From Treponemataceae bacterium (lineage in GTDB: Bacteria; Spirochaetota; Spirochaetia; Treponematales; Treponemataceae), in the NCBI GenBank assembly GCA_024402495.1, contig JAKSTR010000011.1, forward strand, positions 1 to 47,956: DNA of 47,956 nucleotides. Reading direction: 5' to 3'. The position numbers were made by a program, and so were the translations under genes. The notes beneath the pieces were generated by a model. That model saw only the letters and a program-made list of their open reading frames with translations, made no database searches and had not been told where the DNA came from. Shown piece after piece: positions 1 to 9,359 of the stretch (position 1 is its first letter; each line of letters begins with the position of its first letter).

Positions 1-448
1 AACTTTTTATCAAATCAGTAGCACAGTTGGGATTTTTCCTTTTGGCGGCTTCATACAGTTCAAGCATTTTCTTTTTACTGAACAGACAGAAAACAGGGAA
101 GCCTTTTGTTAATGCAAATCTTTTGTAATTTATCAGGTATGTACCGAATGTTCCAAATGGAAGATATCCAACAAATGTTACTTCAGAAAGTTTGTATTTA
201 TGTTTCCACCACAAAATGGAATGACAGATGTAATCGCTTTCTTCATCATATTCAATATAGTGAAGATAAACGCGTACAATATTAAAAATTGCAATTGCTA
301 ACATAAATATATACACTCTCACATTTTTGGGATCATTAGCATTCCCTAAACTCCGATCTTCAGACTCTATTGCCCATATAGTAAAAATAAAAAACAATAA
401 AGCGACATAAGAAAAAATTCTGTCCCAATAAGGGATTATTCTTTTCAT
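1..448 (-). CDS. hypothetical membrane protein, 3' end cut by window edge
   Basis: An open frame of 149 codons begins at an ATG at 448 and runs off the left edge, so the C-terminus is missing. The N-terminus starts MKRIIPYWDRIF. Two hydrophobic stretches follow at about residues 12-27 and 48-61, separated by a short polar loop (SEDRSLGNANDPKN). A basic soluble part follows with repeated aromatic residues (ILWWKHKYKLSE, KRFALTKGF). Two membrane spans followed by a cytosolic domain is a layout seen in small PH-domain-like membrane proteins, but I see no diagnostic motif and give no function. It lies 33 bp downstream of recO on the same strand and may be read through from it. No strong Shine-Dalgarno is visible. 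Confidence 0.6.
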   Translation of the reverse strand, partial: MKRIIPYWDRIFSYVALLFFIFTIWAIESEDRSLGNANDPKNVRVYIFMLAIAIFNIVRVYLHYIEYDEESDYICHSILWWKHKYKLSEVTFVGYLPFGTFGTYLINYKRFALTKGFPVFCLFSKKKMLELYEAAKRKNPNCATDLIKS

Positions 449-481
449 TTTTACCAACCCCAGTATTCAAATAATCAGGCG

Positions 482-1261
482 CTAGCGCGGCGTACTGACA
501 AAAAGGCGCAGGCTTTCTAATGTTTTCAAATGGCCGTCGGCTGCCTGGTTTGTTAAGAAAAAGCACAGTTCTTCAAGCTGATGGAAGGTTGCTTCGCTTA
601 AAGGCAGGGCGCGCGACTGTTTGGGCGCAAGGTTTGTAACGCCGTTCAAATATTTTATGCCTTCCACAAAAATGCTGAAACCCTTATCGTTGCTAGCAAG
701 CCCGTCTGCGGTGCAATGCGGACACAAAAAACCGGCGTTTACCGCAGAATAAAGCCCCAGCTGGTCGCCTGCAAACCGGGCAAAATCTGCGCCGCAAATT
801 GCGCAAAACTGGGTATCGCACTGCACGCCCAGTTCCTGCTGGTATCTCCACAAAAAACGCACCGTTCCGGCTTTTGAGGCTTCTTCGCTGCTAAGATTAA
901 GACCGTCCAAAAAACCGTTGGCAATTTTAAAAACTTCGCTGCCGGTGGCGCAGGTTTTTATAAGCAGTTCGGCACACAGCGCCGCCGCCCAGCTTTTATA
1001 AAGGTTTTCGCGCAAGGAAGGTCTAAAACTGGTAACGTCAAAATCCGTAATTTTTGTACTTTTTTTGGCGGCATCGGTATAAAGCCAGATTGTACCCGTG
1101 TGGTAAGGCGAAACCAGCGAGCGCAGTTTGCTTTTCGGTCCGCCATAAAGCAGGGCTGTGCATACGCCGTCTTCGGCAGTAAGCATTGTTACCAGACGGT
1201 TCTGTTCGCCTACGGTTTTGCACGCCAGAATAGTTGCACTTTTGCGTAAATTACGATTCAT
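482..1261 (-). CDS. recO: DNA repair protein RecO
   Basis: RecO of the RecFOR pathway loads RecA on gapped DNA by displacing SSB. The N-terminal OB-fold begins MNRNLRKSATILACKTVGEQ, followed by the conserved run with the GGPKSKLRSL stretch. The middle carries a four-cysteine zinc site (CAICGADF, then CPHC about 20 residues later), typical of many RecO proteins. The open frame extends 31 codons further upstream (to 1354), but that extension has no family similarity. I place the start at 1261 because a good -10 element (TATAAT) ends 6 nt before this ATG, with TTGCAA 18 nt further upstream. This predicts a transcript that starts at or next to the start codon. Length is 259 aa, normal for RecO. 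It is divergent from recJ. Confidence 0.9.
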   Translation of the reverse strand: MNRNLRKSATILACKTVGEQNRLVTMLTAEDGVCTALLYGGPKSKLRSLVSPYHTGTIWLYTDAAKKSTKITDFDVTSFRPSLRENLYKSWAAALCAELLIKTCATGSEVFKIANGFLDGLNLSSEEASKAGTVRFLWRYQQELGVQCDTQFCAICGADFARFAGDQLGLYSAVNAGFLCPHCTADGLASNDKGFSIFVEGIKYLNGVTNLAPKQSRALPLSEATFHQLEELCFFLTNQAADGHLKTLESLRLFVSTPR

Positions 1262-1297
1262 GGGCTTATTATATAAGAAGGAAGTTAACTTTTGCAA
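1262..1297 (-). promoter_or_regulatory. recO promoter, leaderless type
   Basis: On the minus strand, TTGCAA, an 18-nt spacer and TATAAT are followed by only 6 nt before the recO ATG. There is no Shine-Dalgarno. The predicted start of transcription falls on the start codon. Confidence 0.55.
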
Positions 1298-1409
1298 ACA
1301 CGCAGAACAATCTGCAAAACGTTTATTCTTGCGGCGAGGCTGCTGATTTTTCAAATTGAAACCAAAAAACGGGTGTATTTTACGTAAATTTATGGTATAT
1401 TGAAAATCT

Positions 1410-3542
1410 ATGAAAATTTGGGAAAAAAAAGAAATTGCACGCGAAGTTGTTAAAGAAATTCACGATACTTACGGCTGCGACACTCTTACAGCCTCGATTT
1501 TAGCAAGACGAAACATCACCAGCGGTTCTGAACTTTTATATTTTCTGGAAGAAGATTCTCGTTATTTACATAACCCTTTCAATTTTGCCGCCATGGAAGA
1601 CGCGGTTGACCGCATTTATGATGCCGCAGAAGAAGGCGAAAAAGTGCTGATTTTTGGTGACCGCGATGCCGACGGCATTACCAGTACCACGATTCTGTGC
1701 GAAACTTTCAGGGAAATGGGCATTGACGTAACCTGGCGCATTCCGCGCGGCGACGAATCTTACGGGCTTAGCATTGAAGCGGTGGACGATTTTGCCGCCA
1801 AAGACGGCACGCTGATTGTTACCGTAGACTGCGGCATTACCAATAACGAAGAAATTGCCCACGCTGCCGGGCTTGGTATTGACGTAATCGTAATTGACCA
1901 CCACCTGCCCGGCGAAGAACTGCCAGGTCAGGCAATCATCATCAACCCTAAAGTTTCCAGCTGCCAGTACCCGTTTGCGCATCTGTGCGGCTGCGGCGTT
2001 GCCTATAAAGTTATAAGCGCCCTGCGTTTTGCCAGAAACGAACTTTACAAGCAGCAGATTTGTCTTTTAAACGTGCGCCCTATAAACGATGCCTACATTG
2101 TTGAAGGAATAAAAATCGTAAACCTGCGCGAAATTGAGCGCATAAGCGAAACCGTTGTACCCGGGCTTGTTTCCATCAGCCAGACGCGGCTTTTGCCGTT
2201 TTTAACCGGGCAGCAGATTTTTGTATGGGACGAACCTTTGCAGCGCAAGCAGCTTGCAAAAATATTCGGCAGCGGCGTTGAATTCAACATGCTGGACATT
2301 CGCCCGGAAATTGCAAAAATTATACCAAGCGTTGCAAACATGAGCCTTTTGCGCCTTGCACCGCTTTCTACAATCGGCAAGTACAGCAACAAAAGTTCTT
2401 CCGAACTTGACGGATTTTTTAATATTTTCGTTACTTTCGTTCTTAAAAAAATTTCGCTTTATTCGCCCCGGGACGAACAGGACTTGCAGCTGGTTATGCT
2501 TGCAACCCTTGCAGACCTTATGCCGCTTGTTGACGAAAACCGCATTCTGGTTCGTCTTGGTCTTAATTCGCTTAACAAGGGAAAAATTCACAGCGGACTG
2601 CAGGAACTGATGGCTCGGCAGGGGCTTTTGGGCAAGCATCTGGGTACTTACGAAATTGCGTGGAACCTTACTCCGGTTTTGAATGCCGCGGGCAGAATGG
2701 GCAAGCCAGAACTTGCAATCGAGCTGTTTTTAGAGCCGGACAGCGAAAAGCGCAGCAGGCTTGCAGACCAGCTTGTTCAGTTCAACAAAGACCGCCGCCA
2801 GCTTGGTCTGGATTTATGGCCGCTTGTTGAACAGCAGGCTTACGAATCTCTTCCTGCTTTTAACGGCAATCTGGTAATTGCTTCTGACGCAAAGATTCAC
2901 CGCGGCGTTACCGGTATTCTTGCCACCAAGCTCGTGCAGCATTTTAACGTGCCTGCAATCGTCATTTCACATATCGACGACCAGACGGCGTCGGGTTCGG
3001 TACGTTCAACACGCGGATACGACGTTACGCCGCTTTTGGAAGCATGCAGCGATTTGTTCATTAAGCACGGCGGTCACAATTATGCCGCAGGCTTCAGCCT
3101 TAACATCAGCAACATTGAAGCCTTGAGGCAGCGCATTGCCCAATACAGCGCCACAATTGAATTTACCGAAAGTGCCGATGAAGAAAAGTTCATAATTGAT
3201 GCCGAACTGCCGGGCGCATACATTACCGGCGACTTGCTGAAAATTGTAGACAGATTTGAACCTTACGGCGAAAACAATCCGCAGCTTTTGTTTATGGCAA
3301 AAGGCTTAAAAATCATAGACGCCAGCATTATGGGCAAAACCGATGCCAAGCACTTAAAGCTTACCCTTGACTGCGGCAAGCACAAATGGCCGGCTCTTTA
3401 CTGGAACGCCGCCGATAAATTAAAAAGAGATTTTGATATTGGCGACAAAATCGATTTGGTTTTTCAGGTGGGAAGGAACACTTACAACGGCGTAGAAACC
3501 GCCCAGATGGTTGTAAGCGATTTGAAAAAATCTGAAAATTAG
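1410..3542 (+). CDS. recJ: single-stranded-DNA-specific exonuclease RecJ
   Basis: RecJ is a 5'-3' exonuclease of the DHH phosphoesterase superfamily used in recombination and mismatch repair. Metal-binding motifs are visible: GDRDADG at residues 83-89 (usually DYDADG), D140 in TVDCG, and DHH at 163-165. The DHHA1 motif GGHNYAAGFS lies near residue 553, and an OB-like C-terminal domain (FEPYGENNPQ onward) follows. Length is 710 aa, longer than the common ~560-600. The excess is an insertion of about 150 residues between roughly 205 and 350, before the LATLADLMPL block that normally follows sooner. The ATG has no Shine-Dalgarno; a TATATT element ends 8 nt before it, so the mRNA may be leaderless. 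Confidence 0.93.
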   Translation: MKIWEKKEIAREVVKEIHDTYGCDTLTASILARRNITSGSELLYFLEEDSRYLHNPFNFAAMEDAVDRIYDAAEEGEKVLIFGDRDADGITSTTILCETFREMGIDVTWRIPRGDESYGLSIEAVDDFAAKDGTLIVTVDCGITNNEEIAHAAGLGIDVIVIDHHLPGEELPGQAIIINPKVSSCQYPFAHLCGCGVAYKVISALRFARNELYKQQICLLNVRPINDAYIVEGIKIVNLREIERISETVVPGLVSISQTRLLPFLTGQQIFVWDEPLQRKQLAKIFGSGVEFNMLDIRPEIAKIIPSVANMSLLRLAPLSTIGKYSNKSSSELDGFFNIFVTFVLKKISLYSPRDEQDLQLVMLATLADLMPLVDENRILVRLGLNSLNKGKIHSGLQELMARQGLLGKHLGTYEIAWNLTPVLNAAGRMGKPELAIELFLEPDSEKRSRLADQLVQFNKDRRQLGLDLWPLVEQQAYESLPAFNGNLVIASDAKIHRGVTGILATKLVQHFNVPAIVISHIDDQTASGSVRSTRGYDVTPLLEACSDLFIKHGGHNYAAGFSLNISNIEALRQRIAQYSATIEFTESADEEKFIIDAELPGAYITGDLLKIVDRFEPYGENNPQLLFMAKGLKIIDASIMGKTDAKHLKLTLDCGKHKWPALYWNAADKLKRDFDIGDKIDLVFQVGRNTYNGVETAQMVVSDLKKSEN

Positions 3543-3652
3543 AAGGAATATGGCGAACCCGTTTGTAAGGGAAGCTGAAAAAGCACTGCCTTGCAACAGG
3601 TAACAGGCGCTTCCACGCGCTGCCGCCAACGCAGAGTTTTATGGGAGTTTTT

Positions 3653-4624
3653 ATGGAATTGAAAAGATTCAGACTGATGAAAAAATCTGTTTTTCTGCTT
3701 GTTTTTGTACTTTTTGCCGGCACACTTTTTGCCGCCGATCACAAATACCAGAGCGATTTTGGCACTATCAATATTTCTGCACCAATTGCGGCTTTTCCCG
3801 GCGATGCTTTAATCGTAAAAATTGAACTTGCCGCGGCTTCTGCAAATGCAAAGGTACCGGAATTGACCGGCGCAAAAGCACGCTTAAAGGCAGAAAATGC
3901 CGGTAAAAACAGCGCCGCTGCCGATTTTTACAAACTGAAGCAGACAAACGGCAAATATCTGGCACTTCTTCCTTTGGATTCGCTTTTGAAACCGGGCAAC
4001 TATAACTTAACGCTTAGTTTTGCCGTTAACGGCGAAAATTACGAAAAAACCTACACCGTTGATCTGGTAGAAAAAGATTTTGTAAGCGAAACCTTACAGC
4101 TTGATGCGGCAAATACCGCAATCAAAACCGATACAAGTTCAAAACGCAGCCAGCAGATTGAACGGCTGAACAATATTCTTTTTACAACAAATACGGATTC
4201 GCAGTATTTGCAGACCCGTTTTGTTTTTCCGGTTGCTTCAAAACGCCGCACGTCTTTTTACGGCGACCGGCGCATTTACGCATACAGCAACGGCAAAAGT
4301 TCTACAAGCGTGCATTTCGGCATAGATTTTGGCGTACCGACCGGCACTGTTGTAAGCAGCTGCGGACGCGGCAAGGTTGTGCTGGTAGAAGACCGGGTTT
4401 CAACCGGCTGGTCAATCGTAATTGAACACATGCCGGGGCTTTATTCGCTTTACTACCACTTAAGCAAGGCAGAAGTTAAACCGGGACAGATGGTTGATCC
4501 GGGCACAAGAATCGGGCTTTCCGGGGCAACGGGTCTGGCAACGGGTCCGCACCTGCACTGGGAACTGCGGCTTTTGGGCACGGCAATAAGCCCGGATTTT
4601 TTGGTAGAAAACAATATTTTTTAA
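3653..4624 (+). CDS. secreted M23 family (LytM-type) metallopeptidase
   Basis: Periplasmic peptidoglycan endopeptidase or LytM-type amidase activator. The N-terminus has a signal peptide (MELKRFRLMKKSVFLLV...LFAA), with cleavage expected near residue 28. An all-beta N-terminal region of about 170 residues follows. The C-terminal M23 domain has H221 and D225 in HFGIDFG and H300-L-H302 in GPHLHWE, the zinc ligands and catalytic histidine; because the ligands are intact, an active enzyme is more likely than a degenerate activator. An in-frame ATG lies 12 nt upstream at 3641, but GGGAG at 3643-3647 is well placed for the ATG at 3653, giving 323 aa. It follows recJ after a 110-bp gap and ends just before a strong terminator. 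Confidence 0.9.
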   Translation: MELKRFRLMKKSVFLLVFVLFAGTLFAADHKYQSDFGTINISAPIAAFPGDALIVKIELAAASANAKVPELTGAKARLKAENAGKNSAAADFYKLKQTNGKYLALLPLDSLLKPGNYNLTLSFAVNGENYEKTYTVDLVEKDFVSETLQLDAANTAIKTDTSSKRSQQIERLNNILFTTNTDSQYLQTRFVFPVASKRRTSFYGDRRIYAYSNGKSSTSVHFGIDFGVPTGTVVSSCGRGKVVLVEDRVSTGWSIVIEHMPGLYSLYYHLSKAEVKPGQMVDPGTRIGLSGATGLATGPHLHWELRLLGTAISPDFLVENNIF

Positions 4625-4670
4625 TATTTGCGGCTTAAACGGCTGAAATATCAGAAACAGCTTAAAAGAC

Positions 4671-4710
4671 AAAAAGCGTAAATTTTCATGCGAAAATTTA
4701 CGCTTTTTTA
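4671..4710. terminator. terminator after the M23 peptidase gene
   Basis: Perfect inverted repeat with arms AAAAAGCGTAAATTTTC and its complement around a 4-nt loop, followed by Ts. Its A/T flanks would also let it work on the opposite strand. Confidence 0.85.
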
Positions 4711-5023
4711 TTCTGATTCTGCACCTTAAAAACATTGCAGCGCAATCAATTTTGCCTGCCATTAAAATCAATATTCATTCATTTTTGTAATAGCCGGAAT
4801 GCCGGGTTTTAAAGCTTTGTCATTCCGAACTTGATTCGGAATCTGTTTCTGAATGACAAATCGGATGCAGTGTGCCGCCGCTGAAGGATAAAAGAAAACT
4901 TTTGCGAACGCTTTCTTTTATGCAGCCACATATTTGCAAAGTGAACAGAAAAAGACAGTTAAACCGAAGCTGTTTTTCCCTGTGGCGGCGGGCTTGCAAA
5001 ACAGTGTTATGGTATTTTTGTAT
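4711..5023. other. intergenic region with REP-like palindrome
   Basis: No gene is supported here. At 4819-4857 a nested palindrome has outer arms GTCATTC/GAATGAC and inner arms CCGAA/TTCGG around CTTGA. Related fragments occur near 23682-23702 (ATTCCGG...CCGGAAT) and 28447-28489, which suggests a dispersed intergenic repeat family. A second hairpin with arms ATAAAAGAAA/TTTCTTTTAT lies at 4888-4921, downstream of the following minus-strand gene, and may end its transcript. Confidence 0.5.
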
Positions 5024-5512
5024 TTACTTTGCTAATTGGGTACCATTTCTGTCTGTATAGCATAAGTCATCGGAAGTTTGATCCATTATTGTGTAATACA
5101 GGCACAGAAAATATTTGGCGCGTTCTTTATATAAATTGACCTTGTTGCCGCTAAACTCACCGATATAAACTTCCCTGCCAACAAAATTCATGTTCACGTT
5201 ATCCCAGACTAAACTATAATCGCTTTCAACAGATTCTTCCCATTTTTTCTGGTTTTCCCTTATCACAGACTCTGATTCCGGAATTATGGAAATCAATCTT
5301 TCCATTTCCAAATTCATCTGGCTTTTCCATAAGTTTATATATTTTCCAATAGTTTCCTGCCATTCATAATTTGTTATCCATTTCTGCATATCAGTTTCAT
5401 ACTGCCTGTCAATCTCATTATCTAAAGGAAAATAGTCTTTATTTATAACTTGCGCAAAACAGTAATTTGAACATACAAATATGCTTAAAACAAATATAAA
5501 AACTTTTTTCAT
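5024..5512 (-). CDS. hypothetical secreted protein, weakly LprI/DUF1311-like
   Basis: 162 residues with a clear signal peptide (MKKVFIFVLSIFVCSNYCFA) and predicted export to the periplasm. The mature part is helical and acidic, with a region rich in Trp and Glu (ENQKKWEESVESDYSLVWDN) followed by a YKERAKYFLCLYYT helix. The spacing of the Trp-containing helix and the later Arg/Cys helix loosely recalls the LprI N-terminal (DUF1311) family, but the usual cysteine pair is not clear, so this is only a suggestion. A GAGGA Shine-Dalgarno lies 4 nt before the ATG. It stands alone between two intergenic stretches. Confidence 0.65.
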   Translation of the reverse strand: MKKVFIFVLSIFVCSNYCFAQVINKDYFPLDNEIDRQYETDMQKWITNYEWQETIGKYINLWKSQMNLEMERLISIIPESESVIRENQKKWEESVESDYSLVWDNVNMNFVGREVYIGEFSGNKVNLYKERAKYFLCLYYTIMDQTSDDLCYTDRNGTQLAK

Positions 5513-5607
5513 TTAATTCCTCATTTTTAAACGAAGGTCTGTCAGCTGCAATTTTCTGCCGCGCCAATGTCATTCAATACAGTAATCATTATACAAAACA
5601 TTTAAAC

Positions 5608-5812
5608 CGAAAACCATCCAAGGCAGCCTGAAAGAAAATTCAATTTTTTTAACTATTTACGATTTCTGCCACAGGCTTATAACATTAATAGAAAAATAAA
5701 GCTGCCTGAAAATTTGAAAAAAGGATTTGCAGAAAAATACGGTAAGACAATCGAAGCAGAAATAATGTGGCGTATTGAAAAAGATGTAAAAGAAGTATGT
5801 AAATTACTGTAA
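5608..5812 (+). pseudogene. possible gene remnant, C-terminal fragment without start
   Basis: An open frame of about 68 codons starts after a stop near 5607 and ends at TAA 5810-5812. It has no usable start codon except an ATG very near its end. The last 40 residues look like a real helical protein tail (LPENLKKGFAEKYG, then EIMWRIEKDVKEV). I cannot name a parent family. It may be the remains of a small gene or chance; the rest of 5513-5869 shows nothing else. Confidence 0.2.
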
Positions 5813-5869
5813 ATTGTTTTATTTTATGAATTTAGATTCTGAATATATTTTTTTCAATTAAGAAAGCCG

Positions 5870-6463
5870 CTATTGCAAAACAAGGACATTGCCGTTTGGG
5901 GCTGTAAAAATCGTTGCGGTTTTGCCGGTTTTGTAGCCGGTCAGGCGCACTGTTGCAATGCCGGTATAATTTACAAAAAACGGATTTTTTCCGCTGGTTT
6001 TGGCAAACGCGCACAAACGCGCAAAATCCCGCTTTTGCTGTTCGTCGTCGCCCAAAGTGCTGTAAATCTGACAAAAATTTTCTTTTAAATAATAATGGCT
6101 CAGCTCAATTCCGTTGCCCCGGCTTTCGTCCGTGTAAAGGCGCAGCGGAAAAAGCAGAATAGTATCGCCGAACTGGGCTTTTGCAAAATCAAGATAAAGC
6201 TCCGTTCCATTCCACGACCTTTCAATCATGGCAATTTCGCGCCCAAATTTGTCGTAAAGCCCAAAACGGCAGCTAACCGTGCCCGGACTTGTGCCGTAAA
6301 TGTAAAACTGAACAGGACTAATCGGGCTTTGGTCGACAAGCCGCGCCGCCGCAGCAGAACAGGTATAAAATTGAAAAACAAAAGCTACGCCTATTCCCAG
6401 TAAAACAGAAAAAAGCAAAAGAGAGCTAAAAATTACTATAGATTTTGCAAACCAATTTCTCAA
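5870..6463 (-). CDS. hypothetical single-span membrane protein
   Basis: 197 residues. One N-terminal membrane anchor (SIVIFSSLLLFSVLLGIGVAF) is followed by a mostly beta extracytoplasmic domain; two cysteines lie close to the anchor and later in the domain. The start codon is TTG at 6461-6463; the only codons upstream before a stop are non-start codons, and the Shine-Dalgarno is poor. The family is not recognised. It lies downstream of ligA on the same strand, separated by a 114-bp gap with a hairpin, so it may be a separate transcript. Confidence 0.6.
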   Translation of the reverse strand: MRNWFAKSIVIFSSLLLFSVLLGIGVAFVFQFYTCSAAAARLVDQSPISPVQFYIYGTSPGTVSCRFGLYDKFGREIAMIERSWNGTELYLDFAKAQFGDTILLFPLRLYTDESRGNGIELSHYYLKENFCQIYSTLGDDEQQKRDFARLCAFAKTSGKNPFFVNYTGIATVRLTGYKTGKTATIFTAPNGNVLVLQ

Positions 6464-6492
6464 TTTTATCCAATATCTCTATTTTATGTAAT

Positions 6493-6540
6493 TTATAAGG
6501 CTGGCTGAAAAACTGCAATTTTTTACAAACAGCCTTATAA
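6493..6540. repeat. inverted repeat downstream of ligA
   Basis: Perfect 11-bp arms TTATAAGGCTG/CAGCCTTATAA enclose 26 nt. It sits just after the ligA stop in the ligA direction. There is no run of Ts on the minus strand, so it is a weak terminator candidate or an RNA-stability hairpin. Confidence 0.4.
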
Positions 6541-6577
6541 ACCTGCGCACATATCCAAAAAAATTTTTAGATATGCC

Positions 6578-8641
6578 TTAATCATCAAACAAAGCCAAAA
6601 ACTGTTTTTCGTCAATAATCGGAATACCAAGACTTGCGGCTTTTACGTTTTTAGAAGAACCGCTTGTAGTATCGTTAGTGACCAAATAGCTTAAACCTTT
6701 TGTAACCGAACTTTTACAGGCGCCGCCATTGTCTTTTACCATCTGTTCAGCCTGGGCGCGCTTCATTGTAAAAAGTTCGCCGGTAAAACAGAAAGACTTG
6801 CCGCTTAAAAGCTGGGATTTTTTTACGGTTTCTTCTATTTGAATTATGCCGTTTTCGCACAGATAGCGCATTTCTTCGGCGTTTTCTTTCAAGCCTTCAA
6901 CCAGAGTATTTGCGGTAATTTCTGCAAACCCAAAAACACCGGCAAAATCTTCGGTTTTGGCGCTTAAAAAGCCCTTCAAAGTTACAAAACCCGCGTCAAT
7001 CAGCTTTTCTATCATGGTTTCGCCAATGCCTTCAATGTCAAAGCCGGCAATAAAAGAAGAAAGTTTAATTTTGCGGCTATTTTGAATTGAAGCTAAAACT
7101 TTGCGCGCGCCCAAAGATATTTTTTCTTTTTCAAGACTTTCTTCGTTCAGAAAAAACGGTGAAAGCTTCGCTTCATCCAGCTGGTAAAGGTCTTTCAGCG
7201 ATTTTACCGCGCCGCCTGCAACCAAATCTTTTATAAGGGTTGTACCCAAATCGCGAATCTGTGCCATATCTGCCCATTTTTCCAGCTGATGCACAAGGCG
7301 CTTGGTACAAAAATGATTCGGACAATAAAGGCGCGTGCCTTCGTTTATTAAAACTGTGCCGCATACACCGCATTTTTCCGGTACTGGCACTTCAATTTTA
7401 GGTTCTTTTTCGCTTTCTTCGGTTTTTACAACGGCTTCAATTTTGGGAATGATTTCGCCGCGCTTGGTAACAACCACGTGGCTGCCAATTTTCAGCCCCA
7501 AATCCACGATTGTATTATAGTTGGAAAGACTTGCCCGGCTAACTTTTGTTCCGGCAAGCTCAACGGTATCAAATTCGGCAACCGGCGTATAAGTTGCGCC
7601 GTTTTCGTTCCAGATAACATTGCGCACAACGCTTACGGCTTCTTCAAGGCTGAACTTAAACGCAATCTGCTTGTCGGGGCGGGCGCGCCGGGCATCGTCA
7701 AGGTCAATCTGCTTTTGCTTAATTACCAAGCCGTCAATGTCGTAATTCAGGTTTACGCGTTTTTCCATAACTTCGGCGCGGTAATCAATTACAGACTGAG
7801 GGCTGGCGCAAATCTGCAAAGGAACGGTATTAAAACCGGCGGATTTAAGCCAGTTCATTTTTTCAATTTCATCGCTAAAAGCATTTGTTCCGGCGGCATC
7901 AATAAAAAGCGCGTCGTAACAGATAATCTGCAAATATTCGCTGCCCTCGCCGTCTTTGCGCTTCATCAAACCGTTGGCGGCATTGCGGCAGTTGGCTTTA
8001 TCCGCAAACTTCTGCCTGTGCACTTCGTGGCTCATAATTACTTCTCCGCGCACGCCGCCGGTAAAACTGCCCGGCAAATGCAGAACAAGCCCCTGCATTT
8101 TTGCCACGTTTCTGGTAATATCGTCGCCAATTTCGCCGTCGCCGCGGGTAACGGCTTTATAAAACTCGCCGTTCTGATATTGAATTTCAAGACTTGCGCC
8201 GTCCAGCTTGTATTCTACCAGATATTCTTCGTATGGGTGCTTTTGCGCCCACGCCAAAAACTGTTCCGGATTTGCGGCTTTTTCCTGACTGCCCATTGGT
8301 ATAAGATGCCGGGCTTTCTGAAAATTTCCGGCATTTTTATTTAAATCTGCGCTGTTTTCTTCAATTTCAACTGAAAGATTTGTGTTATTTTCAGTATTTT
8401 CATAATTTTCCGCCAAATCAGAACCGACTTTTTGCAAAACCGGATGATCAGGCGCAATTTCTTTCAATTCGTCCCAAAGCCTGTCAAATTCGGCATCGCT
8501 AATTTCGGCTTCGCCAGTGTAATAAGATTTCTGGTATTTAAGAATTTTTGCCGCAAGTTCTTCTATATATCCTGCACTTTTTGCAGGCTTGCTTTCTGCG
8601 GAATTTTCGCCGAACAAATCTAATTCAAAACTGCTGCTCAT
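6578..8641 (-). CDS. ligA: NAD+-dependent DNA ligase LigA
   Basis: Seals nicks in replication and repair using NAD+. Order of domains: Ia/adenylation domain with the AMP-accepting lysine K145 in YKLDGAS, OB fold, a four-cysteine zinc finger (CGVCG, then CPNHFC), helix-hairpin-helix repeats (AGFDIEGIGETMIEKL) and a C-terminal BRCT domain (KSFCFTGEL to SYLVTNDTTSG). Length is 687 aa, normal. An asparagine/glutamate-rich insertion of about 25 residues (near 78-103) lies in the N-terminal domain before the nucleotide-binding part. It starts 2 nt after the trmB stop, so the two are translated from one message. Confidence 0.96.
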   Translation of the reverse strand: MSSSFELDLFGENSAESKPAKSAGYIEELAAKILKYQKSYYTGEAEISDAEFDRLWDELKEIAPDHPVLQKVGSDLAENYENTENNTNLSVEIEENSADLNKNAGNFQKARHLIPMGSQEKAANPEQFLAWAQKHPYEEYLVEYKLDGASLEIQYQNGEFYKAVTRGDGEIGDDITRNVAKMQGLVLHLPGSFTGGVRGEVIMSHEVHRQKFADKANCRNAANGLMKRKDGEGSEYLQIICYDALFIDAAGTNAFSDEIEKMNWLKSAGFNTVPLQICASPQSVIDYRAEVMEKRVNLNYDIDGLVIKQKQIDLDDARRARPDKQIAFKFSLEEAVSVVRNVIWNENGATYTPVAEFDTVELAGTKVSRASLSNYNTIVDLGLKIGSHVVVTKRGEIIPKIEAVVKTEESEKEPKIEVPVPEKCGVCGTVLINEGTRLYCPNHFCTKRLVHQLEKWADMAQIRDLGTTLIKDLVAGGAVKSLKDLYQLDEAKLSPFFLNEESLEKEKISLGARKVLASIQNSRKIKLSSFIAGFDIEGIGETMIEKLIDAGFVTLKGFLSAKTEDFAGVFGFAEITANTLVEGLKENAEEMRYLCENGIIQIEETVKKSQLLSGKSFCFTGELFTMKRAQAEQMVKDNGGACKSSVTKGLSYLVTNDTTSGSSKNVKAASLGIPIIDEKQFLALFDD

Positions 8642-8643
8642 TT

Positions 8644-9336
8644 TTAATTTTCCACTTTTTCAAAAACCAGTTCGCGGATAACACGTTCGGCGTTTATGCC
8701 TTTTGCTTCAAATTTGGTTTCAGGACGCCAGGTCTGCTTTTCGGCAAAACCGTCGTATCTGTTTTTCAATCCGGCTGTGTTTGTCAGTTCGTCAAGCGCA
8801 AACTCGGCGTAAGGTTCCCAGTCCGTTGCCATGCAGATATAACCGCCGGCAGCAAGTTTTTTTGCAAACAAATCGGTGCGCGGGCGCTGAACAAGACGGC
8901 GTTTGTGGTGCTTTTTTTTAGGCCACGGGTCTGGAAAAAAGATGTGGAATGCCGAAACAGAAGAATCGGGTATCATTTTCTCCAAAACCTCCAGTGCATC
9001 AAACTGAATGATGAAAAGGTTTTTCAATTCGCGGGTTTTAATTTCGCCCAAAAGACGACCAACGCCGGGGCGGTGAACTTCGATGCCGATGTAATTTTTA
9101 TCAGGATTCTGTTCTGCAATAATTGCGGTTGCCTGCCCCATGCCAAAACCAATTTCTATTACAACCGGGTTTGTGTTTTGAAAAATATCCGTAAAATTAA
9201 GCATCTGGTTTGCAAAAGGCAGGCACCATTTGCCGGACAATTCTTCATAGTCGCGCAACTGACCTTCGGTCATTCTGCCCTGACGCAGAACAAAGGTTTT
9301 TATCGTTCTATAAAATGATTCGTCTGTATTTTCCAT
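8644..9336 (-). CDS. trmB: tRNA (guanine-46-N7)-methyltransferase TrmB
   Basis: Methylates G46 in the variable loop of tRNAs with S-adenosylmethionine. The SAM-binding motif [10 protein letters not shown] and the family signature [15 protein letters not shown] are intact. Length is 230 aa, typical. The ATG is preceded by AAGGA. It lies between a lipoprotein gene (23-bp gap upstream) and ligA (2-bp gap downstream), in a minus-strand operon that begins near 11.3 kb. Confidence 0.95.
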   Translation of the reverse strand: MENTDESFYRTIKTFVLRQGRMTEGQLRDYEELSGKWCLPFANQMLNFTDIFQNTNPVVIEIGFGMGQATAIIAEQNPDKNYIGIEVHRPGVGRLLGEIKTRELKNLFIIQFDALEVLEKMIPDSSVSAFHIFFPDPWPKKKHHKRRLVQRPRTDLFAKKLAAGGYICMATDWEPYAEFALDELTNTAGLKNRYDGFAEKQTWRPETKFEAKGINAERVIRELVFEKVEN

Positions 9337-9359
9337 TATTTTTTCCTTATGGTACTTTT

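Noticed and set aside
4872-5060. Plus-strand 62-aa ORF
   Set aside because: No Shine-Dalgarno, crosses a hairpin and runs into the opposing gene.
7478-9318. Long plus-strand ORFs opposite ligA and trmB (7478-8344, 8548-9318)
   Set aside because: Shadows of highly conserved minus-strand genes; their translations are rich in Phe, Cys and Arg with no family resemblance.
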